Shown in pieces: positions 53,324 to 62,551 of a DNA stretch of 64,000 nt; the first letter of the stretch is position 1; every line of letters begins with the position of its first letter. The stretch is taken from positions 1 through 64,000 of the forward strand of contig NZ_SRUU01000009.1 of the NCBI RefSeq assembly GCF_004791585.1. Direction: 5' to 3'. Made by a program: the position numbers and the translations under genes. The DNA comes from Mesorhizobium sp. M1C.F.Ca.ET.210.01.1.1. Its GTDB lineage: Bacteria; Pseudomonadota; Alphaproteobacteria; Rhizobiales; Rhizobiaceae. The notes beneath the pieces were generated by a model, which worked only from the letters and a program-made list of their open reading frames with translations, was not told the DNA's origin and made no database searches.

Positions 53324-53339
53324 ACACTATATTTAGTGT
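53324..53339 (+). promoter_or_regulatory. NrdR box 1 upstream of nrdJ
   Basis: ACACTATATTTAGTGT matches the 16-bp NrdR consensus ACACTATATATAGTGT at all but one position. NrdR represses ribonucleotide reductase genes when dATP is high. It lies about 265 bp before ATG 53603 and close to a possible -35/-10 (TTGTCG 53296, TGTTAA 53319). Confidence 0.88.
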
Positions 53340-53354
53340 TTGCAGGCAGGCTCG

Positions 53355-53370
53355 ACCCTAGATAGTGTGA
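53355..53370 (+). promoter_or_regulatory. NrdR box 2 upstream of nrdJ
   Basis: ACCCTAGATAGTGTGA matches the consensus at 11 of 16 positions and starts exactly 31 bp after box 1, about three helical turns. This is the usual tandem arrangement of NrdR sites. Confidence 0.7.
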
Positions 53371-53602
53371 ACCTCCCTCTAGTGAGGGAATCGACCAAAG
53401 TTTCAGTTTAGGGACCCGCGGGGGTCGGCCTGCAGCCCGGGCAAATGTCCGGCAAGGTGTTTTGCTGTCTGCATGGCGGCGCCCGCGACGAGGAGAATGC
53501 CGGCGTCACCTGCGGTGTCGGCAAATGGCGGACTGCGCTTTTCGCGATGCGGGGCAGAAATCCCTGGGAAAAGCGCTATATGTAGACAAAGGGATCGGAC
53601 CA

Positions 53603-56600
53603 ATGCGCATCGAGCGTCGCTTCACCAAGCCAGACCAAGCAGGTCAAGAAAGGGCTGCCTATGCGGAGATCGAATTCCGCAAGGCCCTGTCGGAGATCAA
53701 GAATCCCGATGGCTCGGTGGTTTTCCGCCTCGACAACATCGATGTGCCGGCCCAGTTCAGCCAGGTCGCGGCCGACATCCTGGCCCAGAAATATTTCCGC
53801 AAGGCCGGCGTGCCGGCGCGCCTGAAGAAGGTCGAGGAGAACGACGTCCCCTCCTTCCTGTGGCGCTCGGTTGCCGACGAGGCCGAACTCGCCAAGCTCC
53901 CCGAGGCAGAGCGCTATGGTTCGGAAACCGACGCCCGCCAGGTCTTCGACCGGCTCTCCGGCACCTGGACCTATTGGGGCTGGAAGGGCGGCTATTTCAA
54001 GTCGGAGGAAGACGCGCGCGCCTTCCGCGACGAGCTCGCCTATATGCTCGCCACCCAGCGCGTCGCGCCGAACTCGCCGCAGTGGTTCAACACCGGCCTG
54101 CACTGGGCCTATGGCATCGACGGTCCGAGCCAGGGCCACTTCTATGTCGACCCCTTCACCGGCAAGCTGACCAAGTCGAAGTCCGCCTACGAGCACCCGC
54201 AGCCGCATGCCTGCTTCATCCAGAGCGTGCAGGACGACCTCGTCAACGAGGGCGGCATCATGGACCTGTGGGTACGTGAGGCGCGCCTGTTCAAATACGG
54301 CTCCGGCACCGGCTCGAACTTCTCGATGCTGCGCGGCGAAGGCGAGAAGCTGTCCGGCGGCGGCCGCTCGTCGGGCCTGATGAGCTTCCTCAAGATCGGC
54401 GACCGCGCCGCCGGTGCCATCAAGTCGGGCGGCACGACGCGCCGCGCCGCCAAGATGGTCATCGTCGACGCCGACCATCCCGATATCGAGCAATTCATCG
54501 ACTGGAAGGTCAATGAGGAGCAGAAGGTCGCCTCGCTGGTGACCGGCTCGAAGATCGTCAAGAAGCACCTCGAAGCGATCATGAAGGCCTGCGTCAATTG
54601 CGAAGGCCATGACGACGACTGCTTCGACCCTGCTTTGAACACCGCGCTGAAGCGCGAGATCAAGTTGGCCAAGCGGAACTCGGTTCCGGAGAATTATATC
54701 TACCGGGTCATCCAGTTCGCCAAGCAAGGCTACACCTCGATGTCGTTCAAGACCTACGACACCGACTGGGATTCGGACGCCTATCTCACCGTCTCCGGCC
54801 AGAACTCCAACAACTCGGTGTCGCTGAAGGACAACTTCCTGCGCGCCGTCGAGGCCGATGGCGACTGGCAGCTTACCGCCCGCAAGGACGGCAATGTCCT
54901 GAAGACGCTGAAGGCGCGCGACCTGTGGGAAAAGATCGGCTATGCCGCCTGGGCGTCGGCCGACCCCGGCCTGCACTTCAACACGACGATGAACGACTGG
55001 CACACCTGCGCTTCCGCCGGTGCGATCCGGGCCTCCAACCCGTGCTCGGAATACATGTTCCTCGACGACACGGCCTGCAACCTGGCCTCGATCAACCTTT
55101 TGCCCTACCGCAAGGAAGACGGCACGATCGATATCGCCGCCTACGAACACACCGTGCGGCTGTGGACCGTCGTGCTCGAAATCTCGGTGATGATGGCGCA
55201 GTTCCCGTCGAAGGAGATCGCCAAGCTTTCCTACGACTACCGCACGCTCGGCCTCGGCTACGCCAATATCGGTGGCCTCCTGATGACCTCGGGCATTCCT
55301 TATGACTCCGACGAGGGCCGCGCCATCTGCGCAGCGCTCACCGCGATCATGACCGGCGTCGCCTATTCGACCTCGGCCGAGATGGCCTCCGAGCTCGGCG
55401 CCTTCCCTGACTATGACCGCAACGCCCAGAACATGCTGCGCGTCATGCGCAACCACCGCCGCGCCGCCTACGGCGACAAGGACGGCTACGAAAAGCTCGC
55501 CGTCAATCCGGTGCCGCTGGTCGCTTCCGACCTCAAGCAGCAGGCGCTGGCCGAGCATGCCCGCGCCGCCTGGGACCGCGCCATCGAGCTTGGCGAGGAG
55601 CATGGCTACCGCAACGCGCAGGCGACCGTGATCGCGCCGACCGGCACGATCGGCCTGGTCATGGATTGCGACACCACCGGCATCGAGCCCGACTTCGCGC
55701 TGGTCAAGTTCAAGAAGCTCGCCGGCGGCGGCTATTTCAAGATCATCAACCGCGCCGTGCCGGAAGCGCTGCGCACGCTGGGTTATTCCGAAAGCCAGAT
55801 CGCCGAAATCGAGGCCTATGCGGTCGGCCACGGCAACCTCAACCAGGCACCCGGCATCAACCCGTCATCGCTGAAGGCCAAGGGCTTCACCGACGAGAAG
55901 ATCGCGGCGCTGAATGCGGCGCTGAAGTCGGCCTTCGACATCAAGTTCGTGTTCAACCAGTGGACGCTCGGCGCCGACTGGGTGAAGGAGACGCTCGGCT
56001 TCACCGACGAGCAGCTCGGCGACTTCTCCTTCGAGATGCTGCCGGCTCTTGGCTTCTCCAGGAAGGACGTCGACGCCGCCAACATCCATGTCTGCGGTGC
56101 GATGACGCTGGAAGGCGCGCCGTTCCTCAAAGCCGAGCACCTCGCGGTGTTCGACTGCGCCAGCCCCTGCGGCAAGATCGGCAAGCGCTCGCTGTCGATC
56201 CAGAGCCACATCCTGATGATGGCTGCGGCGCAGCCTTTCATCTCGGGCGCCATCTCCAAGACCATCAACATGCCGAACGAGGCGACGGTCGAGGACGCCA
56301 AGAACGCCTACATGCTGTCCTGGAAGCTGGCGCTGAAGGCCAACGCGCTCTATCGCGACGGCTCGAAGCTGTCGCAGCCGCTCAATGCCTCGCTGCTCGC
56401 CGATGACGACGAGGATGAGGACGAAGCGGTCGAGCAGTTGATCGCCGCCCCCGCCGCCCAGCGCGCCGTGCAGGTGACGGAGAAGATCGTCGAGCGCGTG
56501 GTGGAGCGTCTCTATCGCGACCGCGAGAAGCTGCCTAACCGCCGCAAGGGCTACACGCAGAAGGCCGTCGTCGGCGGCCACAAGGTGTATCTCAGGACCG

Positions 56601-57394
56601 GCGAGTTCGACGACGGCCGCCTGGGCGAGATCTTCATCGACATGCACAAGGAAGGCGCCGCCTTCCGCGCGATGATGAACAACTTCGCCATCGCCATCTC
56701 GCTCGGCCTGCAATATGGCGTGCCGCTCGACGAATATGTCGAGGCCTTCACCTTCACCAAGTTCGAGCCCGCCGGCATGGTGCAGGGCAACGACGCGATC
56801 AAGAACGCGACGTCGATCCTCGACTACGTGTTCCGCGAGTTGGCCGTCTCCTATCTCGGCCGCCACGACCTCGCCCATGTCGACCAGTCGGACTTCGACA
56901 AGACGGCACTTGGCCGCGGCATCACCGAAGGCAAGGCGACGCCCTTCTCCAAGGGCCTCTATCGCGGCGCCTCGCCGGTGAAGCTGGTGTCGGGCATCGG
57001 CGGCGAACCGAAGGGGCTTGGCGGCTCCGCCCCGACGACGACCCCTGCCCGCGCCGCGCCCACCGCCTTCGCCGGCTCCAACGTGCTGGCGCTGAAGCCG
57101 GCAAGCGACGAGGCGATCGCCTACAAGCGAGACTATGAGGAACGCGCCAGGGAACTTGCCGAGGAGATGGTGGAACAGGAAGCCGAGGCCGCCGGCGGCG
57201 CCGAAGCGCTCTTCACCGACGCTGCAGCCAACGAAGCGGCCGAAGCGAAGAAGCTCGCGGCCACCCGCCGCCAGCAGTCGCTGCTCCAGGGCTACACCGG
57301 CAACGAATGCTCCGAGTGCCACAACTTCACCATGGTGCGGAACGGCACCTGCGAGAAGTGTGATACGTGTGGTGCGACCAGCGGCTGCAGCTGA
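53603..57394 (+). CDS. nrdJ: Class II, B12-dependent ribonucleotide reductase NrdJ
   Basis: A 1263-residue cytoplasmic enzyme that makes deoxyribonucleotides with adenosylcobalamin, with or without oxygen. It shows [23 protein letters not shown], the core [21 protein letters not shown] (active-site Cys and Glu) and [26 protein letters not shown] long C-terminal part ends in a Cys-rich tail ([30 protein letters not shown]) for redox relay or zinc. A Pro/Thr linker near residue 1150 marks an extension. ATG 53603 (MRIERRFT) fits rhizobial homologues. It is monocistronic and closed by a terminator. Confidence 0.96.
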   Translation: MRIERRFTKPDQAGQERAAYAEIEFRKALSEIKNPDGSVVFRLDNIDVPAQFSQVAADILAQKYFRKAGVPARLKKVEENDVPSFLWRSVADEAELAKLPEAERYGSETDARQVFDRLSGTWTYWGWKGGYFKSEEDARAFRDELAYMLATQRVAPNSPQWFNTGLHWAYGIDGPSQGHFYVDPFTGKLTKSKSAYEHPQPHACFIQSVQDDLVNEGGIMDLWVREARLFKYGSGTGSNFSMLRGEGEKLSGGGRSSGLMSFLKIGDRAAGAIKSGGTTRRAAKMVIVDADHPDIEQFIDWKVNEEQKVASLVTGSKIVKKHLEAIMKACVNCEGHDDDCFDPALNTALKREIKLAKRNSVPENYIYRVIQFAKQGYTSMSFKTYDTDWDSDAYLTVSGQNSNNSVSLKDNFLRAVEADGDWQLTARKDGNVLKTLKARDLWEKIGYAAWASADPGLHFNTTMNDWHTCASAGAIRASNPCSEYMFLDDTACNLASINLLPYRKEDGTIDIAAYEHTVRLWTVVLEISVMMAQFPSKEIAKLSYDYRTLGLGYANIGGLLMTSGIPYDSDEGRAICAALTAIMTGVAYSTSAEMASELGAFPDYDRNAQNMLRVMRNHRRAAYGDKDGYEKLAVNPVPLVASDLKQQALAEHARAAWDRAIELGEEHGYRNAQATVIAPTGTIGLVMDCDTTGIEPDFALVKFKKLAGGGYFKIINRAVPEALRTLGYSESQIAEIEAYAVGHGNLNQAPGINPSSLKAKGFTDEKIAALNAALKSAFDIKFVFNQWTLGADWVKETLGFTDEQLGDFSFEMLPALGFSRKDVDAANIHVCGAMTLEGAPFLKAEHLAVFDCASPCGKIGKRSLSIQSHILMMAAAQPFISGAISKTINMPNEATVEDAKNAYMLSWKLALKANALYRDGSKLSQPLNASLLADDDEDEDEAVEQLIAAPAAQRAVQVTEKIVERVVERLYRDREKLPNRRKGYTQKAVVGGHKVYLRTGEFDDGRLGEIFIDMHKEGAAFRAMMNNFAIAISLGLQYGVPLDEYVEAFTFTKFEPAGMVQGNDAIKNATSILDYVFRELAVSYLGRHDLAHVDQSDFDKTALGRGITEGKATPFSKGLYRGASPVKLVSGIGGEPKGLGGSAPTTTPARAAPTAFAGSNVLALKPASDEAIAYKRDYEERARELAEEMVEQEAEAAGGAEALFTDAAANEAAEAKKLAATRRQQSLLQGYTGNECSECHNFTMVRNGTCEKCDTCGATSGCS

Positions 57395-57419
57395 GAAATC
57401 TGAGCCACTAAAACGCAAC

Positions 57420-57451
57420 AAATCGGCCCGGTCGCAAGATCGGGCCGATTT
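57420..57451 (+). terminator. Rho-independent terminator of nrdJ
   Basis: Perfect 11-bp arms AAATCGGCCCG (57420-57430) and CGGGCCGATTT (57441-57451) around GTCGCAAGAT, then GTTT. It separates nrdJ from the VOC gene on the same strand. Confidence 0.9.
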
Positions 57452-57476
57452 GTTTGGATCACCGGCGAGTCCGAAA

Positions 57477-57848
57477 ATGATCGACCACATCACCATTGAA
57501 GTGAGCGACCTCGAGAAGAGCAAGTTCTTCTACGAAAAGGCTTTCTCGCCTTTTGGCTACAGCCTCTCCTTCGGCAAGGAGGGCGTGTTCTGGGCCTTCG
57601 ATGTCGGCAATGGTTGCCTGTTCGAGATTCAGAGCACGGGCGAGAAGCCGCCGCTCACCCATCTGCATGTCGCCTTCCGGGCGAAGAGCAAGCCGGAGGT
57701 CGATGCCTTCTATCTGGCTGCGCTCGAGGCGGGCGCCGCGGACAATGGTGCCCCCGGCCCGCGTCCGGACTATGGAGCGAACTACTATGCCTGCTTCGTG
57801 CTCGATCCCGACGGCTACAACATCGAGGGAATGATCAACGAGGCGTGA
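57477..57848 (+). CDS. VOC-family (glyoxalase-like) protein
   Basis: A 123-residue protein with two beta-alpha-beta-beta-beta modules: MIDHITIEVSDLEKSKFFYEKAF and THLHVAFRAKSKPEVDAFY, ending YYACFVLDPDGYNIEGM. Candidate metal ligands are His4, His61 and the terminal Glu. Members include lyases, dioxygenases and resistance proteins, so the activity is not predicted. ATG 57477 is preceded by GGCGAG. Confidence 0.9.
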   Translation: MIDHITIEVSDLEKSKFFYEKAFSPFGYSLSFGKEGVFWAFDVGNGCLFEIQSTGEKPPLTHLHVAFRAKSKPEVDAFYLAALEAGAADNGAPGPRPDYGANYYACFVLDPDGYNIEGMINEA

Positions 57849-57956
57849 CCGGCACCCTCGCGGTGGTCATTGCCACCAATGCGTTGACATACGTCAAAGC
57901 CACACCAGCCATGAGGTCTACCATCGCCACCGTCAGCAATGGCTATGGAGGCGACG

Positions 57957-58409
57957 ATGGACAAGGAGATCAAGGACAAGATCGAGACGCTGCTGGATCA
58001 GCATCGGGTCATGACGGTTGCGACCCTGAGGCCGGATGGTTGGCCGCAGGCGACGACGGTCGGCTACGTCAACGACGGCTTCACCCTCTACTTCCTCTGC
58101 GGCCTGGAAAGCCAGAAGGCGGCCAACATCGCGCGGGACGATCGTGTGTCGCTGACCATCGACCACGACGCGCCACAGGTGATGGAAATCACCGGACTTT
58201 CCATGGCGGCGCGTGCCCAGCCGGTCACCGACAGGGCCGAGGCTGAGAAGGTTCTGCGGATGCTGCCGATGAAGTATCCGCCGCAAGCCTCGCTGCCCGG
58301 CCCGATGCCGACGGCGGAGCAGGTGCGCATCTTCCGCGTGGTGCCCTCGGTGATTTCCGTGCTCGACTACTCGAAAGGCTTTGGCCACACGGATCTGGTC
58401 ACGGTCTGA
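57957..58409 (+). CDS. Pyridoxamine 5'-phosphate oxidase-like flavin protein
   Basis: A 150-residue split-barrel protein that would bind FMN or F420-like cofactors. It has the N-terminal helix MDKEIKDKIETLLDQHRVMTVATLRPDGWPQATTVGYVNDGFTLYF and the family ISLTID-like strand (VSLTIDHD). The catalytic role is unknown. ATG 57957 is chosen because GGAGG lies five bases upstream; ATGs at 57939 and 57945 are in frame. Confidence 0.87.
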   Translation: MDKEIKDKIETLLDQHRVMTVATLRPDGWPQATTVGYVNDGFTLYFLCGLESQKAANIARDDRVSLTIDHDAPQVMEITGLSMAARAQPVTDRAEAEKVLRMLPMKYPPQASLPGPMPTAEQVRIFRVVPSVISVLDYSKGFGHTDLVTV

Positions 58410-58431
58410 GCCGCACCTCCACGTTCGCGCC

Positions 58432-58920
58432 TCAATCCTTGAACGTGATCCCGTATTGCGCGGCCTTTTCCTTCGGCATATCCGCCAGCGCCTGGCGGAC
58501 CGTGTAGCCGCCATAGACGTCGCCGCCGTTGCGGATCATCCAGTCCTCGACGTCGGCCTCGGCCACCGTCATGCGATCACCCATTTTGTACTGGTTGCCG
58601 TTGACCGGCTTGTCGGCGAGCAGGCCGACGAAATGGCCGTCGCTGAAGGCCACAAGCTGCATCCAGATATGCTCGGTGGCGCCGTTCTGGGTCAGCGGGA
58701 ATTTGACCGTGTAGGTGCCAGGCGTGCGGGCGTCCATCAGTTCATGGAAGCGCGGCAGCGTCGAATGGCCCTTGGCCTTGGCGCCTTGCATCGCCTCGTC
58801 GGTGGTGGAATAGGCGACCACATTGTCCTTGGGCTCGCTGCCGCGCATGTGAGCCGTCGAATTGAAAAACCCGTAGCCGACGGCGGCCACCAAAGCGGCT
58901 GTAACAATCAGTTTGCGCAT
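58432..58920 (-). CDS. DUF2314 exported protein
   Basis: A 162-residue protein with an N-terminal signal anchor (MRKLIVTAALVAAVGYGFF). The rest matches the DUF2314/YegJ-like layout: AMQGAKAKGHSTLPRFHELM, YTVKFPLTQNGATEHIWMQLVAF and FVGLLADKPVN. The function is unknown. ATG 58920 follows GGAGGGGG. It is convergent with the PNPOx-like gene, with 22 bp between the stops. Confidence 0.84.
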   Translation of the reverse strand: MRKLIVTAALVAAVGYGFFNSTAHMRGSEPKDNVVAYSTTDEAMQGAKAKGHSTLPRFHELMDARTPGTYTVKFPLTQNGATEHIWMQLVAFSDGHFVGLLADKPVNGNQYKMGDRMTVAEADVEDWMIRNGGDVYGGYTVRQALADMPKEKAAQYGITFKD

Positions 58921-59066
58921 TGACCCCCTCCAGGTAGCGATCACGGATACGTTACCGGAAGGGCAGTTGCAGTACCGCTAATAGACAGAGTGAGCGAAGC
59001 GTTAGCGAAATACTAAAATTGCCGCCGATGCGCGGGGCGGTTTCAAACCAACAAACGGCAAATCGC

Positions 59067-59080
59067 TTGATCCAGGTCAA
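59067..59080 (+). promoter_or_regulatory. FNR/FixK box
   Basis: TTGAT-CCAG-GTCAA differs from the FNR/FixK consensus TTGAT-N4-ATCAA at one base and equals common rhizobial FixK sites. Centred at -41.5 it would place transcription start near 59115, 20 bases before the GTG at 59135. This predicts induction under low oxygen. Confidence 0.75.
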
Positions 59081-59134
59081 CGCATCGCGGCTCTTCCCGC
59101 TGTCTCCTTGGCTGTTCATTCAAGGAGACTGGAT

Positions 59135-59374
59135 GTGCCCACCGAAACCCTGATCGTCCTCGCTGTCGTCCTGGCCTATTTCGCCGTCTTCATGGGCGTG
59201 CTGGCCTACGCAACCTTAGCGGAATCGCGCCTTCGGCCGCGTGCGCAGCCGAAGAGGTCCGAAAGCGGATCAATCCGCGTCGGCCACCATCTGCCCGCCG
59301 CCCAGCCAGTTGCGCCACTGCCGCTCGTCGCCGTGAAAGACATTAAGGTCGACGCGGCCGCTCACTCCGTGTGA
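59135..59374 (+). CDS. Small membrane protein behind an FNR/FixK box
   Basis: A 79-residue protein with one clear membrane helix (ETLIVLAVVLAYFAVFMGVLAYATLAESRLRPR), then a basic tail. Start is GTG 59135, eight bases after AAGGAG. The last 105 bp overlap the convergent GH25 gene, so only the N-terminal ~45 residues are free of overlap. I do not recognise a family. The FNR/FixK box suggests a low-oxygen respiratory or stress role. Confidence 0.5.
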   Translation: MPTETLIVLAVVLAYFAVFMGVLAYATLAESRLRPRAQPKRSESGSIRVGHHLPAAQPVAPLPLVAVKDIKVDAAAHSV

Positions 59375-60430
59375 CAGGCCGGAGCCGGAATACTGCCAGA
59401 ACAGCCACTTGCGGCCCGGATAGACCTTTGACGGGTGCGCGGCGACCGCGCGCAACCAGAACGGATAGTCCGGGAAGGCGCCGCGAAGGTTGTCGCGATA
59501 GAAGTCGGGGCTGGTGTAGATGATGGGCCGCTGGCCATAGTGGCGCTCCAGCTTGTCCATGAACACCTGCATCTTCTCCAGGACTTTTTCACGCGACGGC
59601 CGGCGCCTGCAGGAGGAGTCGCCGTTCCATTCGACATCGATGACCGGTGGCAGCGCGCCGTCGACCTTCGGCACGTTGCGGATGAACCAGTCGGCCTGCT
59701 CGCCGGCGGTGCGGCACCAGTAGAAGAAATGGTAGGCGCCGCGCTTCAGGCCGGCGGCATCGGCATTGCGCCAGTTCCTCATGAACATCGGGTCGAGGTG
59801 GTCGCCGCCGTCGGTCGCCTTGATATAGGCGAAATTGGCGCCCTGGGCGCGCAGCTTCTGCCAATTGATATTGCCCTGCCAGCGCGAGACATCGACGCCG
59901 TGGACGGCAAGATGCCGGGGCGAGGATCGGCCGAAATTGATCGGCTTGGCATCGCGGAAAGCATAGCGGGTGACAGGGCTCGCCAGCATCGCGGGCGCTG
60001 CCCGCGACAGCCGCTTCGGCGGCGAGACGAGCGCCGCCTCCTGAACCGGCGGTTCGACCGTGTCCGGCAGGTCTGGAGCAGGAAACGCCACCGTCTCTTC
60101 CTCGGCAAGGCCGAAAGGACGCGAGTTCTCGTCGTCAGGACGCGAGTTCTCGTCGTCAGGACGCGAGTTCTCGTCGTCAGGACGCGAATTCTGGTCGTCA
60201 AGCAACGGCGCCGGCGGCCTGAAGCGCGCAGCGCCCGTCATCGACGCGGTCTCGACGGTGGTCTCGGTGTCGGCGGTCTTCACGGCCCTGGCTACCGGGG
60301 CGCTTGGCCTGACCACGGAGCTCGTCGTTTCGCTTGACGGCACCTGCAAGGCATCGACGCCCGACGTGGACGAACAGCCGGCAAGGCAAAGCGATGCGAC
60401 CACGAAACTGACGACGCCTGAAATCCGCAT
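59270..60430 (-). CDS. GH25-family muramidase lipoprotein
   Basis: A 386-residue lipoprotein. The signal SFVVASLCLAGCSS has an LAGC lipobox. A disordered region (about 25-160) carries four DDENSRP-type repeats. The GH25 domain (about 170-380) has HGVDVSRWQGNINW, the catalytic VIDVEWNGD, and PFWLRAV. Such enzymes cut the MurNAc-GlcNAc bond of peptidoglycan. A remodelling role at the cell surface is likely. There is no downstream partner on the strand. Confidence 0.9.
   Translation of the reverse strand: MRISGVVSFVVASLCLAGCSSTSGVDALQVPSSETTSSVVRPSAPVARAVKTADTETTVETASMTGAARFRPPAPLLDDQNSRPDDENSRPDDENSRPDDENSRPFGLAEEETVAFPAPDLPDTVEPPVQEAALVSPPKRLSRAAPAMLASPVTRYAFRDAKPINFGRSSPRHLAVHGVDVSRWQGNINWQKLRAQGANFAYIKATDGGDHLDPMFMRNWRNADAAGLKRGAYHFFYWCRTAGEQADWFIRNVPKVDGALPPVIDVEWNGDSSCRRRPSREKVLEKMQVFMDKLERHYGQRPIIYTSPDFYRDNLRGAFPDYPFWLRAVAAHPSKVYPGRKWLFWQYSGSGLSHGVSGRVDLNVFHGDERQWRNWLGGGQMVADAD
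60117..60200. repeat. Four 21-bp tandem repeats in the GH25 lipoprotein gene
   Basis: Units 60117-60137, 60138-60158 and 60159-60179 are identical. Unit 60180-60200 differs at two bases. Each encodes the seven-residue DDENSRP (first protein copy DDQNSRP) in the linker between the lipid anchor and the enzyme domain. The repeats are in frame, so copy-number change only alters linker length. Confidence 0.93.
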
Positions 60431-60585
60431 CTTGACCTGTACGCAAATACAAAACAGACCGAAGGCAGGAACGGCGCCGCCGGAAGCTCCATTCCTAATG
60501 AGAAATTACCAACAAAGTTTGAATCAAAATTTACTTTTGGTCCGGCCGGGCGATTCGCGGCTGGCCCGCCAGGTGGGGTTCTGGG

Positions 60586-61371
60586 CTAGCGCCTGAACAC
60601 CCCGATCATCGGCCCGAGATTCCAGAAATCGTCGTTGCGGCCGATGGCCGGCGCATAAAGGCTCGATATCGAGCCGTCGAGGAACAGCGCGTTCGGGCAG
60701 CCGAGCTCGTCGCGGAACAGGCGGGCGAATTCATGGAAGGTCACGACGTCGTTCGAGATGGCGAAGACGGCAACGCCGTCGGCACGCACGCCGACGCCAT
60801 CGCGGATTTTTCGCGACGGGCTGCCTGGCTGGAATTTTGGATGCAGCTTGCCGTCGATGACCAGCATCGGTCCCGATTGAGTGGCAAAATCCACCTTCGG
60901 GGGACGCTTCAGATAATCCTTGGTCGCGCGAACGCCGGCCTTGCTGTCGCTTAAGTAGAAGATGCCGTTCGGCTGCATGGAAAAATTGCCGGTGCCGGTC
61001 CCGATCTTCGCCGACGCGATCTGCTGCCCCCGCTCGACATAGAGCCCGACCGGCGCAAGATTGGGATGGTACATGCCGGCATTGATGCCGAAGAGCATCG
61101 TGCGCCCGGCAGCCTGTTGCGCGCTGCGAAGATTGTGCAGCGACTGGTAGAGCTTGCCGTCGGGATCCTTCCAGAACAGCTCGATCGAATAGTGTTTCGG
61201 ATCGGTCTCGCAGACGAGATAGGTAGCGCTCTCGAAGGTGCGGTCGCGGCACGGCGGCAGCGCCGCCAGCCACTGGCCAAGCCCCATGCCCGCTCCGACT
61301 GTCGCCGGCAGCGCCGATTTCACCAGCATCGCCAGCAAGGGCACCGATTGCAGAAGCGTCGCGAGATCCAT
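60586..61371 (-). CDS. Phosphodiester glycosidase-family protein (NAGPA domain)
   Basis: A 261-residue protein with a hydrophobic N terminus (LLAMLVKSALPATVGAG) that may be a signal anchor. The conserved domain shows FGINAGMYHPNLAPVGLYVE, GPMLVIDGKLHP and the end block LGCPNALFLDGSISSLYAP. These are hallmarks of the DUF2233/phosphodiester glycosidase family, related to the enzyme that uncovers mannose-6-phosphate. Two Cys lie near residue 47-60. The bacterial substrate is unknown, probably an extracellular polysaccharide. Confidence 0.85.
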   Translation of the reverse strand: MDLATLLQSVPLLAMLVKSALPATVGAGMGLGQWLAALPPCRDRTFESATYLVCETDPKHYSIELFWKDPDGKLYQSLHNLRSAQQAAGRTMLFGINAGMYHPNLAPVGLYVERGQQIASAKIGTGTGNFSMQPNGIFYLSDSKAGVRATKDYLKRPPKVDFATQSGPMLVIDGKLHPKFQPGSPSRKIRDGVGVRADGVAVFAISNDVVTFHEFARLFRDELGCPNALFLDGSISSLYAPAIGRNDDFWNLGPMIGVFRR

Positions 61372-61473
61372 CAGCGCACCCGAAGCCAAGGTCGGGTGTT
61401 GATATAGCGGATTCGGTCGTTAACGCGGTGTTGAGATTGAGGTCAGGCCGGCATCGCTGGATATCGGCACAAC

Positions 61474-62346
61474 CTAACTCAGCCAGCCGACCGCGACGCC
61501 GATAAGCAGCACGACGCCGAGCAGGCCGCGATAGATGACGAAGGGCCAGGCGGAAAAGCGCTCGAGCACTCGCATCAGCCCCCATATGGCGAAGAAGGCC
61601 GAGATCGAGGCGACGACGAGACCGACGGCCAGGACCGACCAGCCGTAGGCGCCGAGGTGAATCTTGTGCAACTCCCAAAGCTCCTTCAAGCCGGCAAGCG
61701 CGATCGCCGGCAGGCCGAGCAGGAAGGAGAGCCGCGCCGCCTCAGGCCGGGCATAGCCAAGACCCAGCGCTGCCGTCAGCGTCGATCCCGAGCGCGACAC
61801 CCCGGGAATGAGGGCGCCGACCTGGGCAATGCCGACAAGCAACGCGTCGAGCACGGAAACCTTGTCGAGCGTCAGCCTGTGGCTGGCATAGATCTCGGAC
61901 AGTGCAAGCAGCACCGCCATGACGATGCAGGCCAAGCCGATCACGGCGATGCCGCGCAGCGGCGAGTTGCAGGCATTGAGCACGCTGGAAAGCGCAAGGC
62001 CGGCGATGACGATCGGAACGGTCGCAAGCACAATGCCGACCGCCAGGCGGAAATAGCAGTTGGCGTAGTCGCGCCGCGCCAGCGCCGCGAGCGAGCCCAC
62101 CGCAACTTCCCTGATATCGCTCCAGAAATAGCTGACGACCGCCGCCAATGCGGCAAGCTGCATGGCGGCCGAGAAGGCGGAACCGGGATCCTGCCAGCCG
62201 AGCACGGCGGGCACGACGCGCATATGCGCCGTCGAAGAGATCGGCAGCAGTTCGGTGATGCCTTGGATGACGCCGAGAAAGGCCACCTTGGCATAACCCA
62301 GGCCGACAAAGCCTGTATCCAACCCTTGAGTGCAGACGTCGGTCAT
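61474..62346 (-). CDS. uppP: Undecaprenyl-diphosphatase UppP (BacA family)
   Basis: A 290-residue inner-membrane phosphatase with about eight helices that recycles undecaprenyl diphosphate for cell-wall and polysaccharide synthesis. The two family motifs are FLGVIQGITELLPISSTAHMRV and IPGVSRSGSTLTAALGLG, with the catalytic Glu, His and Arg present. In E. coli BacA, overexpression gives bacitracin resistance. It follows the phosphodiester glycosidase gene upstream on the same strand by 102 bp. Confidence 0.93.
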   Translation of the reverse strand: MTDVCTQGLDTGFVGLGYAKVAFLGVIQGITELLPISSTAHMRVVPAVLGWQDPGSAFSAAMQLAALAAVVSYFWSDIREVAVGSLAALARRDYANCYFRLAVGIVLATVPIVIAGLALSSVLNACNSPLRGIAVIGLACIVMAVLLALSEIYASHRLTLDKVSVLDALLVGIAQVGALIPGVSRSGSTLTAALGLGYARPEAARLSFLLGLPAIALAGLKELWELHKIHLGAYGWSVLAVGLVVASISAFFAIWGLMRVLERFSAWPFVIYRGLLGVVLLIGVAVGWLS

Positions 62347-62481
62347 CCCAGTCCTTTCCGCAGAGCCCCAGTCCTTTTCGGGGCGAAGAATTCGTCATTT
62401 CGGAAAGCCCCTCAAGGACAGGCTTAGCGTCACGATAGCGTGAATCCAACTCACGGATTTGTAAGGTGGCGCTAATCCTGC

Positions 62482-62509
62482 TTGACAACCGGCGCCTCCA
62501 TATTATCAT
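62482..62509 (+). promoter_or_regulatory. Strong sigma-70 promoter of the 62552 gene
   Basis: TTGACA (62482-62487) and TATCAT (62504-62509) are separated by 16 bases. Transcription should start near 62516, giving a leader of about 36 bases before ATG 62552. Confidence 0.78.
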
Positions 62510-62517
62510 CCACTAAT

Positions 62518-62530
62518 CTTACACTGTAAG
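62518..62530. promoter_or_regulatory. TetR-type palindrome over the transcription start
   Basis: CTTACA-C-TGTAAG is a perfect 13-bp palindrome located immediately downstream of the -10 element. TTACA-N-TGTAA-type sites are typical of TetR-family repressors. No such gene is in the window. Confidence 0.6.
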
Positions 62531-62551
62531 GCAAGTTAGAGGAGGACCAGC

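Larger units (their letters stand above)
52842..53602. other. Long regulatory intergenic region before nrdJ
   Basis: More than 700 bp without a credible gene separate the peptide operon from nrdJ. It holds a tRNA-like element (52996-53057), a perfect DnaA-box match TTATCCACA (53059-53067), a short promoter-terminator unit (53117-53201), three GANTC sites (53111, 53132, 53388), two NrdR boxes (53324-53370) and a GC-rich leader of about 230 bases with several small hairpins. In-frame codons upstream of ATG 53603 do not look like protein. Confidence 0.6.

Noticed and set aside
53371..53602. Cobalamin riboswitch upstream of nrdJ
   Set aside because: I looked for the B12-box and the GGGAA...GGTG core. 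Only scattered partial resemblances occur, so I do not call it.
53462..53602. An N-terminal extension of NrdJ from 53462
   Set aside because: The extra 47 codons are Arg/Cys-rich without homology, and ATG 53603 matches the family N terminus with a plausible ribosome binding site.
53576..55831. A 751-codon frame antisense to nrdJ
   Set aside because: The nrdJ catalytic motifs are on the sense strand; the antisense product shows no recognisable domain.
60117..60200. A short CRISPR array
   Set aside because: The 21-bp units are directly adjacent with no spacers and encode an in-frame peptide repeat.
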